Shown one piece after another: positions 25,971 to 37,163 of a DNA stretch of 64,000 nucleotides. The translations under genes and the position numbers were made by a program. This stretch comes from Panorpa germanica (lineage: Eukaryota > Arthropoda > Insecta > Mecoptera > Panorpidae). The notes below the pieces were generated by a model. The model saw only the letters and a program-made list of their open reading frames with translations, searched no databases and was not told the DNA's origin. Every line of letters starts with the position of its first letter. Within the stretch, counting starts at the first letter, position 1. The stretch lies in NCBI GenBank assembly GCA_963678705.1, contig OY783220.1, forward strand, positions 8,577,001-8,641,000. The letters run 5' to 3'.

Positions 25971-26078
25971 AACATCACTGATCGTTTCTCAAATTGCATG
26001 TCTGCTTATTCCGACAAGACAAGCAAACACATGGTAAATATCAAATCTGTAATAACAGCATCCCGTAGAAGTACTTAC

Positions 26079-26257
26079 ATATGAGATCATCGGTAGATTG
26101 AACGCAGCCGCCATTCTTCCTTCATGGATGCAAGTCTCCTGGGGTCCGATGTAAGCGGATATGTTCTGCGTCCACAAAGCTGCTGTTTGTTTAATACTTG
26201 TGGCTTCCTCGCCGAACGTCTCGGCTACAATAAAACGAATGCTGTGATTCATCCGTC
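26079..26257 (-). CDS. Receptor guanylate cyclase, coding exon 2 (ligand-binding domain)
   Basis: Continues the extracellular domain with residues 69-128. The acceptor (ttttgttgcag) and donor (gtaagt) are both strong; the exon enters in phase 1 and leaves in phase 0. Family signatures read directly are the helix segment AETFGEEATSIKQTAALW, the strand and loop AYIGPQETCIHEGRMAAAFN, and LPMISY, which precedes the next conserved cysteine motif. Asn72 (NHS) and Asn100 (NIS) are N-glycosylation sequons. Cys111 is a candidate for an extracellular disulfide. The ORF read past the donor (YYRFD...) is intronic. Conservation of motif order across the exon joins makes this a real exon and not a chance ORF. 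Confidence 0.93.
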
Positions 26258-26439
26258 CTGCAACAAAATTCGTAACATTATGCATTGTCAAAAATAAATA
26301 ATATTTATTTTTGAAACACTTTTACAAGATGTTAAATGTTAACGCTTTAAGTATAATTCCCACTTACTAATTTGATTTTGTATTTTATTTAAATTGTATA
26401 TATCACTTTTGGTATGGTACAATGGTACAATGTTTCTAA

Positions 26440-26745
26440 ATTAAAATTTCTAAATTAAACAAAACTATATTATATTATAACCTCCAAAATGTGACAATCT
26501 GTCAAAATGCATTAAGATTTATTTTTAAAAGAAGCTCAGTTTATCAAAAATAAAGAAATAAAAACAATTTCTATTACTAATTATTATTAAAAGCAGCAAT
26601 TTTAATTATTCCACATTAATTTTTTTCCTACTGTCGAACTGTCAAAATGTATATTACTAACGATGCATGCGCACCAACTAAATTAACTAAACTTAAATTA
26701 AAACACGAATGTTAGAGGAATGCCTATTCTGAAAACCTGAAATCT
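26440..26745. repeat. Inverted dispersed repeat N (with 43390-43640)
   Basis: acgatgcatgcgcaccaact, actgtcaaaatgtatattac and ttatattataacctccaaaa recur in reverse complement at 43390-43640. The two copies lie 17 kb apart, one in intron 1 and one upstream. Identity of the element is unknown. Confidence 0.6.
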
Positions 26746-27659
26746 GAAAAGATAAGATATGCTTCTGTAGGCTTGTAAACAACATAAGAGACTGACACTT
26801 GTCAAAAAAAGAGAGCGTGGTGTTATTAGCTACAGCAGCGTGAAATTGGTAACACGTTGGTACTTATTGTAAGTAACTCTCTTAAACCCAAGAACTGATA
26901 ATTTATATATACGTAAAAGCTGTAATAGAAGAAGCATGTTAGTTTGACTGGTTGACATAACAAATTTCACAGGGGATGAAGCTTACATCCCCCGTTAAAC
27001 GTTAACTTGACTAAGGGGATGAAATTCCAGGCAAGGTTGCTCTGTACGGTGTGGTTCGCTATCGATAAATCAAAACAGCAAACTTTGGTTTATTTTACAG
27101 TCTCCCCCAATCATAAAACACACGCTGAAATTCGTGACTTGAAATAATCGCGAGCAATTGCCTGGATCGAGATCGGGATCGGGACAACATATTGGGATCC
27201 CATGAACTACTGAACACATGACTGGATCCACAAATGTTCAGAAGTGGTTTATTGCGGGACATAAATCTGCCACGGTTCCTACATTTAATGATGTAATTAT
27301 TATGAAATAGAGACATTTTTATTTGTCATCTTCTTTACGATTGTCCCTTAATCAATTTTATATATCTTACGTAGCAATCTGTCAAACGGGCGTCAATTGC
27401 AATAGCTCAAGGAATACGTCCTTAAATCATGTAATCAGGTTGTGTACCATAAAACTGTATTTTATTTTAATATAGGTGGTTATCAAAACCTCAAAATTTT
27501 CCATTATATTTTAATAATTCGCTACAGACTGACGCTGCTACAGAAAACGTGAAACGCCAGCGACCGTCAGCTGTTTATCGTGTTCCCTTCTCTTTCGAAT
27601 GCAGTGCCTCTCGCTTCTGTAAACAAATCAGTATAGCTGTACTCTTCATTCGCATTATG

Positions 27660-27995
27660 GAGTTGTTTTTTTGTTTCACCCAAAAAATGTTAGGTGTAAA
27701 TTTCACATGAAACTTTTAACAACCGCTACTGAAACTTATAATTTATTGAAAGAAGTGTTTATCGCCTGCACATGTTTTTGAGTGGTTTAAACGTTTTCAA
27801 GATGGCCGAGAAAAGGTTCAAGATGATTCCGGGTCTCCTTTCCACGTCAAAAACGCATGACAATATCGAAAAAATCGGTACAATTGCTGAAACTGTAGGA
27901 ATTGATAAAGAATTCGTACGGGAATTTTTACATAACAATTTTAACATGCAAAAAGTGTGTACAGAAATGATGTCGAAAATTCTCACAATCGAAGA
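27660..27995 (+). pseudogene. Mariner-family transposase fossil (N-terminal domain)
   Basis: The fragment reads, across at least two frames, KFHMKLLTTATETYNLLKEV (first helix-turn-helix), FEWFKRFQDGREKVQDDSGS (the conserved linker), and then IGTIAETVGIDKEFVREFLH and NMQKVCTEMMSKIL (second HTH). This is the order of a mariner transposase DNA-binding domain. Frameshifts, stops and loss of the catalytic half show it is dead. It sits in intron 1, opposite in strand to the host gene. Confidence 0.8.
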
Positions 27996-28688
27996 CGTTC
28001 GCCTTAGGGCGTCCGCACATGGGACGCCTGGTTGCGAATTCGAGCCCCGAATCTGCCCAAACCGAATGATAATGCAACTGTGTTATTAGGAAGAACACAC
28101 GTGTATACGAGTGAGAGGAAACACACGACACGAATGAAAGAAAACTGATTTCAAACTGATTTTCAGCACGTTTTGGGCGACTGTGTTCCTATGTTGCATG
28201 CTTTTAATGGCGACATCATGAGCAGAGATGTATACAAATACTATTCAAAAGTATTTTGAATATAATATTTAAGTATAATGCCCTATTATGCTATTGTTAA
28301 AAATTCTATAGAGTCACGAAACACTGCTCGGCATGTCTCGTTTTTTGCTTTCGTTGGAAACTTCATTTGCATTAAAATGAATTAGATTTGAGTCCTTTGA
28401 AGTTGTGAAAAAAAGAGGAGCTGACGCATTCTGAAGAAGATTCCCAGCACTGTTTCGAACAATGAAAGATTCGCATGGAGCGTTGTAGTGATAGAGGAGG
28501 GGTGTTTATTGAAGGTGATAATAAGTAAATCTGTATGAAATCAAAGTAAAATGTTTTACAGCATCAATCTCGTTATTTAATAGCAGCTCCTCGTATACTA
28601 AAGTTCATTCTATCTAGTTTAGAACAAATTTCAAAGAGGGACAAGCGCCGTGTTTGTCACCACCTGCCAGTCATTATTTTTCACTCAC

Positions 28689-28893
28689 CTAATTCTCCTT
28701 CATTAACTTCTTTAACAGCTAACGATATAGCACCAGATATCGTAATTCCTGGCCTAGTGTACTCCAGGTCACCAGGTCGTCTTTGTGACCCGGTCAAATA
28801 CCCCACCACGAATTCTTCAGCAGCTGAACGTAGCGATCCAGACACAATTAACGCCAATATCACAACTACTCGAATAACACTATAATTCAACAT
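28689..28893 (-). CDS. Receptor guanylate cyclase, coding exon 1 (signal peptide and start of ligand-binding domain)
   Basis: First coding exon of a membrane receptor guanylate cyclase, an enzyme that makes cGMP when an extracellular ligand binds. It encodes residues 1-68 plus the first base of codon 69. Residues 1-25 are a signal peptide with a hydrophobic core (VVVILALIVSGSL) and a likely cleavage site after SAA. The mature start FVVGYLTG followed by ISGAISLAVKEVN is typical of the first strand and helix of the ANF-receptor (periplasmic-binding-like) domain in insect receptor cyclases. The exon ends at a gtgagt donor in phase 1 and joins exon 2 in frame. The ATG at 28893 was chosen because the signal peptide follows directly. 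The frame stays open upstream to the acceptor at 28958, so an upstream start is not excluded. The subfamily (Gyc76C or Gyc32E type) is uncertain. Confidence 0.88.
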
Positions 28894-28957
28894 TATTGAA
28901 CTTTTAAAAACACTTATCTCACTTATTTTCTTCCTTGTTACTTCTGCTTGCTTGGTT
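28894..28957 (-). other. 5' untranslated part of coding exon 1, with upstream splice acceptor
   Basis: On the minus strand the sequence tttcttttgcag (28969-28958) directly precedes this segment and has the form of a splice acceptor. The 64 bases down to the ATG would then be 5' UTR, and transcription would start at one or more non-coding exons further upstream (higher coordinates). The frame of the receptor is open through this segment, so coding sequence upstream cannot be excluded without transcript data. Confidence 0.55.
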
Positions 28958-29494
28958 CTGCAAAAGAAAGATTCATAATTTATTAATTAACTTTTCTTTA
29001 GCAAATTACATTATATACTATATAGGTACTTCTACAAGACTTGAATTTAAAAAAGAATTAAGTTTCTGTGATTTTAACGTAAATGTAAATTAGTTAAAAA
29101 CTTTTAACTTCAAGGGTACTTTCGCTTGTACAAATAATGCATAATGTAATTTAATTAAATTCGGTATAACAGATGGTGTACTTGTAATTTGCTTTCGAAA
29201 AGTCATTTATTTTATGTAAACATTTAAATTAACATCAAACTAATTATGTAATTATATAAATAATTATTTAATGTAATAGTAAACACTTGCTCGCAAATTG
29301 AATTGTAGTGAAAGCCTGTAGAATGGACTCATTAATTATATAGTGTTGTCAACGTACCAACGTATTTTTTACCTAAGGTTACGTTTTGTTATTCACCAAA
29401 ATTTAATATAATTTGTTACATTGTCTAAAATAAATATATTACAATATATAAGAAATATCTTTGACTAATATATTAATTTAATACGAAACATTAA

Positions 29495-29555
29495 GGAGTG
29501 AGAGGGGAGGGGAAGAAGAGGGGGATGGGAAGAAGAGGGAGGAGGGGAAGGGGGT
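29495..29555. repeat. All-purine tract
   Basis: Roughly 60 bp of G and A with a single T (gggatggga) upstream of family A copy 4. Strand-asymmetric tracts of this kind can form triplexes, which is an inference only. Confidence 0.7.
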
Positions 29556-29557
29556 AC

Positions 29558-30148
29558 GTCAAATCAATACAAAAAGAGCATATTTCCGATAATGTTTTTT
29601 GACGACACAGTTAATATATAATTATCTCTATAATTACTACAAGATAAAATAAAATTTACAGAATACTTTGTGAAATTTTCATAAATAAATATCACTCAAT
29701 GAGTAATTGAAAGCAGACGTTACAAAAAAAAAAATTCGTTTCAGTGTCACTCATAACTTATCACTAAATTATTTGAATTCAAAAAACCAAAATTATTTCA
29801 TTAGTTGATAAGTTTCTACAGGAAACTCTAAGCAAAAAGCTCACCTTGCGTGACAGCGTTTCCTTGGCATTTATGTAAAGAAAGAGTGTGCAAAATTTCA
29901 AAAGAATCGGTGCAGTAGATTTTGAGCTAGAGGGGGCACCGACTCTGATAATGCTAAGTGTGAGAAAAAAGCGTTCAAAACTTTCAAAGAAAAACTAAAC
30001 CAGACCAGAGCGGTGAAGACTTAAAATTCTATATCTCCGAATATTTTACTCCAATCGACTTCTAATTTTCACACAATAAACTTAATATGCTGTACATTAA
30101 TATAAATAAATTAAAAAAATGAACAAAAAAATTGAAGCCTTACCCCCA
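29558..30148 (+). repeat. Family A, copy 4
   Basis: Orientation of copy 1, from gcatatttccgataatgttt to ttgaagccttaccccc. It lies upstream of the receptor gene, directly after a 60-bp all-purine tract (29495-29555). Confidence 0.78.
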
Positions 30149-31099
30149 AACAAAAAATTGTTATAAAACAGGTAATCTTTTTACTACTAATATTTAAATA
30201 ATAATTGTTAACCATTTTTAAATTTATATTCTTATTTAAAAGCTATAATGCAAAAGCTCAATGAGTGGAACCGCCGGATCAAAAAAGCTTTAGTGAAAAA
30301 ATTATCACAGGCTACAGTAACAAATCTCTGTAAATAGTCATATAGCAATTTCAACTGTTGGGCTTTATTGAAACTTCAAGTTTCTAGACTTAACTACACT
30401 TAAATCAAACTCAGGACGTGTAAAGCTCATAAATTAAACTATTGGTTAACAGATTATACACCTATGTGTCTATGCATGTGTGTGTGTGTGAATAGAATTT
30501 GGTCCGTGGAAATGATTTCAAAGGAAAACCAGTAAAACAATAAACTAATGGCAAGGAAAATTCATTTTGTTTTTTTATTCTATTTTCATTTAACCCTCTG
30601 TAATTTTAAATGTACCACCGTGATTTAATGTTACGACATAATGACCAGGGGGTGTATTTTAGCTCAGATAACGAGACGTTCGGAAATAATTATGGCAAAA
30701 GTTTACCACAGTAAAAAAACATCCAAAATTATATTTTTATTTAAAAAAAAGTATTTATTAATGAGAAAGGAATTAAGTTAAAAGGGTTAAAGTACCCTCT
30801 TAGGGTTGAGTGTTTATAATTATTATGGGTGCTATGGTACTTGTAAAATGAACAGAATGTTATTAATCTAAAGTTAAGCATATTATTTTACATTGGAGAT
30901 ATATTACTAATATTTATAAATTAAATTAATGTTAGAGTCTTTAAAAAATCTACAAAACACAAACCATCAATGTAATGTTACATTCATTAAGATGGATTTT
31001 TTTAAATTTTTGTTTATGAGCTAAGAATAACGTTTTCTAATAAATCACAAAGTTTCAGAATTTTTGACCGTTTAGAATCCGAGATAATTAATAACAAAG

Positions 31100-31450
31100 T
31101 TAGTTGGAAAACAGAGAAAGGAAGAAGAAAGAGTGAGCAAATAGAGAGAAAGGAAGAAGAAAGAGTGAGCAAATAGAGAGAAAGGATGTGCGGAACGGAG
31201 ATACAAACGGTGGAGCACATTAAGTTTTCATGTGAGAAAAGAGTAAAAAGTGAAAAAAAGATTGTGTAGTTATTGAAGGGAAAAGGTGGATGGCGGAGGT
31301 TGAGAAGGAGCCAGGAAAGAGAAGGAATGACAGAGTAGAAACAGGAGGGAGTGAAGCAGTAGTGTTTTAAATTTACATGTTTTGTTCTTATTTTCTTTTA
31401 GAAGGAGTAAGAATGTTTAGATATAATAAGGATCACCAATGTAATTAACC
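31100..31450 (+). mobile_element. I/R1-like LINE fragment with internal short tandem repeat
   Basis: Shares gaaaaggtggatggcggagg and cagagtagaaacaggaggga with 49305-49420, and the knuckle region (gtgcggaacggagatacaaa then ggagcacattaag) with the LINE at 14962. A roughly 32-bp unit with gaaggaagaagaaagagtga is repeated in tandem at about 31113-31184. The reading frame is broken. Confidence 0.65.
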
Positions 31451-31734
31451 ACAATGATATGTCATTTAATGATTTAAGGCAGAAGAATATAGTGCCTAAT
31501 GACAAAAACATTAAAATAATAACAAAGTTAGTTACTTAACTATTTAACTCTAACAATTGTGCTATTCCGGTTAGTGTTTAATGCTCTGTTATAATCGAAG
31601 ACATGAACGTATTTTAGATCACTGTACCACAAAAATAGTTTACAATAAGTATTTGTCCAAATACTCCCTTCACTTTTACAATGATCTTTACTTACTTTAA
31701 CTTTCTTATATTTCAAACCCCCACAGACGTTGTC

Positions 31735-32000
31735 ATGTCCAAATTTCAATAAATTTTTTCACAATTCAACTGAATCAATTTTTCGTCACTGTCAGCTTGA
31801 TCAGTAGCAAAAATCACACAAAGAAAACACTCGGTTTTTAAAATTTTCCGTGCAAATTTTCCAATTTTTCTTTCCCTAAAAAGTTACGATTATCAGACAA
31901 TTACGAAAATTTCTTTAAAAAAATATCCAAATCGGTTCAGCCGTTCTCTACTTATGCGCTTACTACCGAACAACATTTAATTTTTATTTATAAAGAAGAA
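31735..32000 (+). repeat. Dispersed repeat pair (with 25690-25970)
   Basis: Second copy, with aaatcggttcagccgttctc, gcgcttactaccgaacaaca and ttaatttttatttataaaga. Diverged from the first by substitutions and small indels. Confidence 0.5.
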
Positions 32001-32637
32001 ATAACTAAAAATATTTCCATATTATAAAGTCTACATTACAGGAATATACTTGTACGTTCCTCTTTGAAAATACAAAACACTTAAAGGATTACACAATGTT
32101 GATATTCTTTAAATACATTTACCGTTTTTAGGTCAGCGATTCGCGGTAAGACGTTTTGTCTTTTGTCTTCTGTCTTTGTTTGTTCTTTAACTGCAGCTTT
32201 TAACAAAGGTTGCATCCGTCAGTGGTGCAGGCTGTTATGTTGGTTGCCATGACTGTCACTACTAATCAAGATAGCTTGAGTACGTTTTGTTTCTTTCACA
32301 ATAATAAACTGTTTCTTACTGTTCAACTTGAACAGTCATAAAGTCCACTGGTGTTTATGCATTTGTTTGTTTATTCGTTTAGAAAACTGTTTTGCCAGTG
32401 CCAACTGTCAGGTGCTATTATTCACGATGCACCGTCTTACTAGATGTAGCTGAATATGTGTTTAATTTCGTGGTAAAGAGCATAAGAAAGTTGCAAAAGA
32501 AAGTAGAAAATCTATCTGAAACTGAATCTATTAAAAACCGATATAAATAATAAATACCCGATAAACATCGTAAGATTTATTAAACATAATTTAGTTTGTC
32601 CTTTACAAAATATGAAACGCAAATCCTTGAATCCAGG

Positions 32638-32921
32638 TATAAAAATGTTAACAGAAAATACAAATTTGATTTTCAACACACTATATCTTTGTAATTAATT
32701 GATATACTAATTAATGATCTATTAATAAACAAAGCTTGAACATTTCTCTAACTTTCAACGTTTATATGGTTTAAATAGCTCCATCGTGTGCAAAGTTATT
32801 AACGTTTTTATATTTGAAAACACGGAGTACTAGTACAAAGTTGCAAATCGATTGTGTTTTTAGTACACTGTTACCATCTATATTTAACTATATAACCATG
32901 AAGTAATGTTTCACCTTAATG
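32638..32921 (-). mobile_element. Second fragment of the piggyBac-like element (inverted)
   Basis: Reverse-complement partner of 4559-4842, ending ...gtttcacc followed by TTAA at 32922. The shared GGTGAAAC end and TTAA border tie it to the foldback element at 37164-37795. Confidence 0.55.
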
Positions 32922-33167
32922 TGTAATGTTTACATAATTTGCTAGCTTTGTAACGGATCATCTATTCTAAAATTCGGGTTCCAAAACAAAACCAAGAGCA
33001 AGATAAAACATACACAATAAAAAATGTGTAAACGTTATTTTTACATGTAGATTTTTAGCTTAAGAAAGAGGCGCCTAAAGCATTTTTCCTATCAATTTTT
33101 GTATTTGTTCATTTATAAATTACCTGAGTATCGAATCAGATAGAGGCACTTTTACATATAGCTGTTG

Positions 33168-33385
33168 TTCAAGCAGAACAATGCTTTCTCTATCAACACA
33201 CATAATTCAAATTTTTCAATTGTTTTGAAAATTATAAAAGTAGCGCCACTAAAACAACTGCTACTCAAATAATATTAGTCGAATAGTCATGAAATTTTGA
33301 CACATAACGTTTGAAGGTTGGTACTATCTAAAAATAATATGAATTTGTCAATGCACCATCTATATATCATCCTACAAACTTATTA
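33168..33385 (-). repeat. Dispersed repeat F
   Basis: Shares tctatcaacacacataattc, gttttgaaaattataaaagt and the reversed accaaccttcaaacg block with the copies at 60340 and 61700. Confidence 0.6.
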
Positions 33386-33529
33386 AATTGATGTGTTACA
33401 TGCTTAAAAATAATAATCAATCTGAGATTACACAATAAACTTATAAACTTGAAAATTATGGTCAATGCAATAGATTTCTCTTCTCCACTATATAATTTAA
33501 AAGTCATTATAAAGAATCGCATATTCTAA

Positions 33530-33896
33530 TGCTGGTTTCACACCAGAGAGACAGTTTTGTTGTCAAAAAACAAAACAAAAACATGTTTTGTTTTATTTTA
33601 AAAAAGTTCTATTGTTCGAAAACAGACAGTTTACACTGAACAGACTGGTTTTGTTTTAAGTGTTTTTCTGTGTGTCTCATAAAAATTATAAACATGATAA
33701 ACAACAACTGACAAGCGTAAATGTTCACAAAAAACAAAACAAACGTGTTTTCCTTTGATGTTACCGAGTCCAGATGAGAATATGTTTTGTTTACTAAAAC
33801 AGTTTTTAAAGACAAAAGTGTTTTAAGAACTGTCTCTTTGGTGTAAACGTTTTTGTTCGTGTTTTATTGAACTGTCTCTCTGGTGTGAATCCGGCA
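33530..33896 (-). mobile_element. Harbinger-like MITE, family B copy 2 (TSD TAA)
   Basis: A 367-bp copy inverted relative to copy 1, flanked by TAA at 33527-33529 and 33897-33899. Its ends read tgctggtttcacaccagaga and, inverted, tgccggattcacaccagaga, so this is the copy with the best-matching ends. Confidence 0.85.
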
Positions 33897-35038
33897 TAAA
33901 ACGTCCTTTTCTGACTGTACTCTATTAGCCATGAATCCATGTTTTATAATTGCCTTAATTGCAGAACGACGTTTTTATATAATTATGCAACGAACATCAC
34001 ACCACAATTCTTAGCAGTGTGATTGGTGCCTGCTAAATTACATTCCACTATTACAGCCTGTCAGTCATCAGCCAGCTAGAGCGATGTGGTACAAATGCAT
34101 CTGACACTGCACATGCACACTCCACATTGCTGCATTTGCATATTTAGCATAAATTACATAATTAAATAAGAGCTAAACATTCCTATGATACGGTGTTGTG
34201 CTCAGAATTCATCTCATGCCGGAACCAGTTCCTTGCTGCTTAAACTTTACTTCTTAGATGCCGGGTTTTGTCAATTCAGTCACGTGACAACTTTTTTGAA
34301 AGCTTAACGCGGTCGTGTTCTAATTTAATTTATGCAGATCATGGTTGTGAGTTAATTAGAAGTCCTGCGCTTTTTATAATAAGATTCTGAAACACCTGTT
34401 ACATAAACTGAAATATTTTTGGTAATTTTAACACTTTGGCGATCGTTGTCACGTTATTAGTAGTGTTGCCCAAATGCAAGAACAAGACGAGACTTAGCCA
34501 GTCTTGGTCTTGGTCTTGCGCCAATACACCTGGTCTTGGTCTTGGTTTTGGTCTTGCGCTCCCAGTCTTGGTCTTGGTCTTGGTCTTGCAGCAAGAGTCT
34601 TGCAAGTCTTGCAATTACCTATTAGTCTATTACTATTTATTAAAGTTTACTTTAAATCTTAGAAAAACGTATTAGAATTGGAACATTGTGAGCTTGAATT
34701 AACATAGCCATAGTAAAGATCAAGCAGATTAATAAATAACTGAAGATTTGATAAGAAATTCGAAAAATCAACTGACCTATATGTCGTTTTCCATGGAAGT
34801 AACTGTTTCTTAATAAACATTTATGATTTATAAGCTTACATTTGCTAAAACATGTAAAAAAACAAATTAATTACAATAACTTGACTGTATTTTAAAGAAC
34901 AATACTTATCTGTCTAGAAAGAGATTGAACCCTCAACTTATAAGAAATTTAATAAAAGAGTTTTACGATTTATCATTTATTTGAATAAAAAATAAAATAC
35001 AACACAAATCAACAGCTTTATCATTAGGTTATGATACT

Positions 35039-35302
35039 TTATATCAATTCTTTTGACCAAGAATTAATACAAAGTAACCATCTGGCTGACTCATCACTTA
35101 ACCTATTTCTATGTTTTCTAATTACTAATGATGCTTTAGAAAATAACCTCTCAGCAGGTACTGAAGTTGCAGGTATTGAGAGAAAATCACGGGCCATTTT
35201 CGATAAAATCGGATACTCTGTCTCATGCGTCCTCCACCAATCTAAAATGTCTTCCGAGCTGGCAGTTCTTGGTTTTCTCAGGTACTCCTCCAACTCGTCC
35301 AA
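35039..35302 (-). pseudogene. hAT transposase, C-terminal dimerisation domain
   Basis: An 88-codon open frame with the hATC signature: ILDWWRTHETEYPILSKMAR, DFLSIPATSVPAERLFSKAS and RKHRNRLSDESARWLLCIN. The conserved W-W, the SIPATSVPAERLFS block and the RNRL motif are all present. It ends just inside the left end of the hAT element, as expected for a transposase C terminus. The frame stays open about 10 codons further upstream to a stop; the rest of the transposase (BED finger, catalytic core) is not recognisable in 36189-36760. Confidence 0.88.
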
Positions 35303-35346
35303 ATGTACAATAATAGTACCTAAGTAATTAGTTTAAAACCATATAA

Positions 35347-36188
35347 GGGGGCGTCCATAAATTACGTGAGATGTTTAAGAGGGGGAGGGGGTCGAGTCAA
35401 ATCTCATCTAATCTTCCGTTGGAGAGAGGGGGGGTCTCGGCAAATATCACGCAATTTTTTTTCTGATTGAAACAAAAAAAAATTATACTATTTTGGTCCA
35501 TTTAATCTAGATTGTACATGCTTAAGGCCTGTCTCAGTATGGGACCGTATTTAAGCGAATTTCTGCCGGACGTATACGGGCTACTACGCTTTACCTATCC
35601 GAACCATGTAAATGTAATGAGATCGCTCTGGAGCTCTCAGACTGCACGCTACAAAGCCGTCCGAACACGGGCGGCACTACCTCGCACAGTAGAACCGAAT
35701 AAAGGCGAATTTTATCCAAGCGTTACCACTACTACAACGATACCCTATCCGAACCTTTGTAAATGCAAAAAGCCGCCACAGACTGGAGGGGATACCTAAG
35801 ATCGCTTGTTGTTACGGTGCAATACGAGTCAAATGAAATCTATCGGCGACATGGGTATGTTCTGCATGCAGTTTATGTTTGTATTTCAGTGAATCATGGA
35901 CACGGATGCCGATACCAATACGATAGAACTAAATTTAAATTCACGCCCACCAGAACTCAGATATATAATAAATGCTAAAGTCCCTTTAATACCAGTAGTG
36001 TATCGATTTTTTTTCTTTTTACAATAACAATCCAACGCGTTTACGTAAAAAACCCACATTTTGAAAAATCTCACGTGAGATTGGGGGATGGGGGAGGGGG
36101 TTGAATAAAATCTCACGACATCTCACCAGGGGGGGAGGGAGGTACAGAAAATTTAAAAAAACACCTCACGTAATTTATGGACGCCCCC
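35347..36188. mobile_element. Harbinger-like element inserted in the hAT element (TSD TAA)
   Basis: An 842-bp element with inverted ends of about 24 bp beginning gggggcgtccataaattacg, flanked by TAA at 35344-35346 and 36189-36191. No transposase. G-rich subterminal tracts lie on both sides. The 3-bp TWA duplication suggests PIF/Harbinger; the exact family is not certain. It contains sequence of MITE family M (35521-35770). Confidence 0.82.
35521..35770. repeat. MITE family M piece inside the Harbinger-like element
   Basis: gggaccgtatttaagcgaat, ccggacgtatacgggctact and acctatccgaaccatgtaaa match the left half of family M copies at 45500 and 59669. The ends are not clean, so it is either a nested truncated insertion or captured sequence. 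Confidence 0.65.
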
Positions 36189-37012
36189 TAAGTAATCAAT
36201 ATTATAATTACTTACTAGAATGAATTATTATGACATCTACTACCTATCCTCACCATTTTATCCTAATCATAATACTACTTGCGTGATCAGTATAATGTAT
36301 TCATTTTCATTCTAAGCACTCTGAAACTTATTTATTCTTTGGAACACCTGTAGGTACTCTTAAAATTCGAAATTATTTTGCATGAATAGTGTCAAATGTT
36401 ATGATTTCGGCGCGGCGGCAACGATTGTTTTAGATTTCAAAAGAAGCCGCCGGCGCGTGTATCATAACCATGTACTTCCGAAAAGCGGCAAATTTCTTTG
36501 AGAAGTAAGTACAAAACCTTTGATGCCGCATTATCAAAGTGCCGATGGTTAAAACATAACTATGCATGCACTCAGTTTGATTTTAATAGATATTTTTTTA
36601 TTCGCTATGTTTATGGTATTAGTCGTAATGCGCATAGGTCCAGTTTTTCATATTCTTTGATATAGTTTTTTGCGTCTCATAGAATTCCTAAGCGTACCTA
36701 CCTACCTATACACCGAACTGTTACACCTAACTACTCCGTGAAATAGCGCTAAGTCCTAGCTGCAAGACGCAAGAGTCTTGCAGGCTATGTCTTGTTCTTG
36801 CTCAAGTCTTGCACGGTCAGTCTTGGTCTTGGTCTTGCTAAAAATACGCGGTCTTGTTCTTGGTCTTGGTCTTGCAAAAACGCAAGAACAAGACCAAGAC
36901 TGCAAGACCAAGACTGAATTTGGGCAACACTAGTTATTAGACCCAGATCACGGTCGTGTGATCTCTTGCTTGTGTGATTTTGTTACAAGTAACATCTAAC
37001 AACAATTATCCT

Positions 37013-37160
37013 AAATTATATTTCTTTAGTTGGTAACACTGACCAGAGATATTACAATTGCATTCTGGTCAGATGAGCTAACGGCATATACTCGTATAAG
37101 TTATAGCTACTATCATTATAGTGTGTGCCAACGGTTAACAGAACTCACTGTGCTTAATGT
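37013..37160 (+). repeat. Dispersed repeat D, interrupted copy (left part)
   Basis: Matches 16191-16350 up to cttaatgttaa, where a foldback element interrupts it. The repeat resumes at 37796 and is interrupted again at 37913. Confidence 0.8.
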
Positions 37161-37163
37161 TAA

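Larger units (their letters stand above)
9765..26078 (-). other. Intron 2 of the receptor guanylate cyclase gene (16.3 kb)
   Basis: Donor gtaagt after MISY and acceptor ttattacag before FCTHY; both exon ends are phase 0, so no missing exon is needed to keep the frame. The intron is filled with repeats: family A copies near both ends, a Jockey-like 3' fragment, an inverted-repeat MITE next to a Helitron, two I/R1-like LINE pieces, SINE copies and an older DNA-element remnant. Stretches 11160-12630, 15600-16190, 17284-18060, 18840-20723, 22030-23540 and 23860-24887 show nothing recognisable beyond AT-rich sequence. Confidence 0.85.
26258..28688 (-). other. Intron 1 of the receptor guanylate cyclase gene
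   Basis: A 2431-bp GT-AG intron (gtgagt ... gttgcag). It holds a mariner transposase fossil (27660-27995) and, at 26440-26745, sequence that recurs in inverted orientation at about 43390-43640. No other exon was seen. The ORF at 27095-27316 (minus) has no recognisable signature. Confidence 0.85.
34461..36928 (-). mobile_element. hAT transposon, 2468 bp, with 8-bp target duplication
   Basis: Perfect 15-bp terminal inverted repeats (tagtgttgcccaaat) at 34461-34475 and 36914-36928, flanked by the identical 8-bp sequence gttattag at 34453-34460 and 36929-36936. The 8-bp duplication and the internal hAT dimerisation domain fix the superfamily. Both subterminal regions are packed with ggtcttggtctt-type repeats. 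The interior is interrupted by another element at 35347-36188, so the copy cannot be autonomous. Confidence 0.95.

Noticed and set aside
27960-28080. Possible tRNA gene or SINE (gaattcgagcccc resembles a B box)
   Set aside because: No foldable cloverleaf or matching A box could be seen and no second copy was found in the window.
34399-34675. ORFs on both strands rich in KTKT, PRPR or VLVLVL
   Set aside because: They only translate the ggtcttggtctt subterminal repeats of the hAT element.
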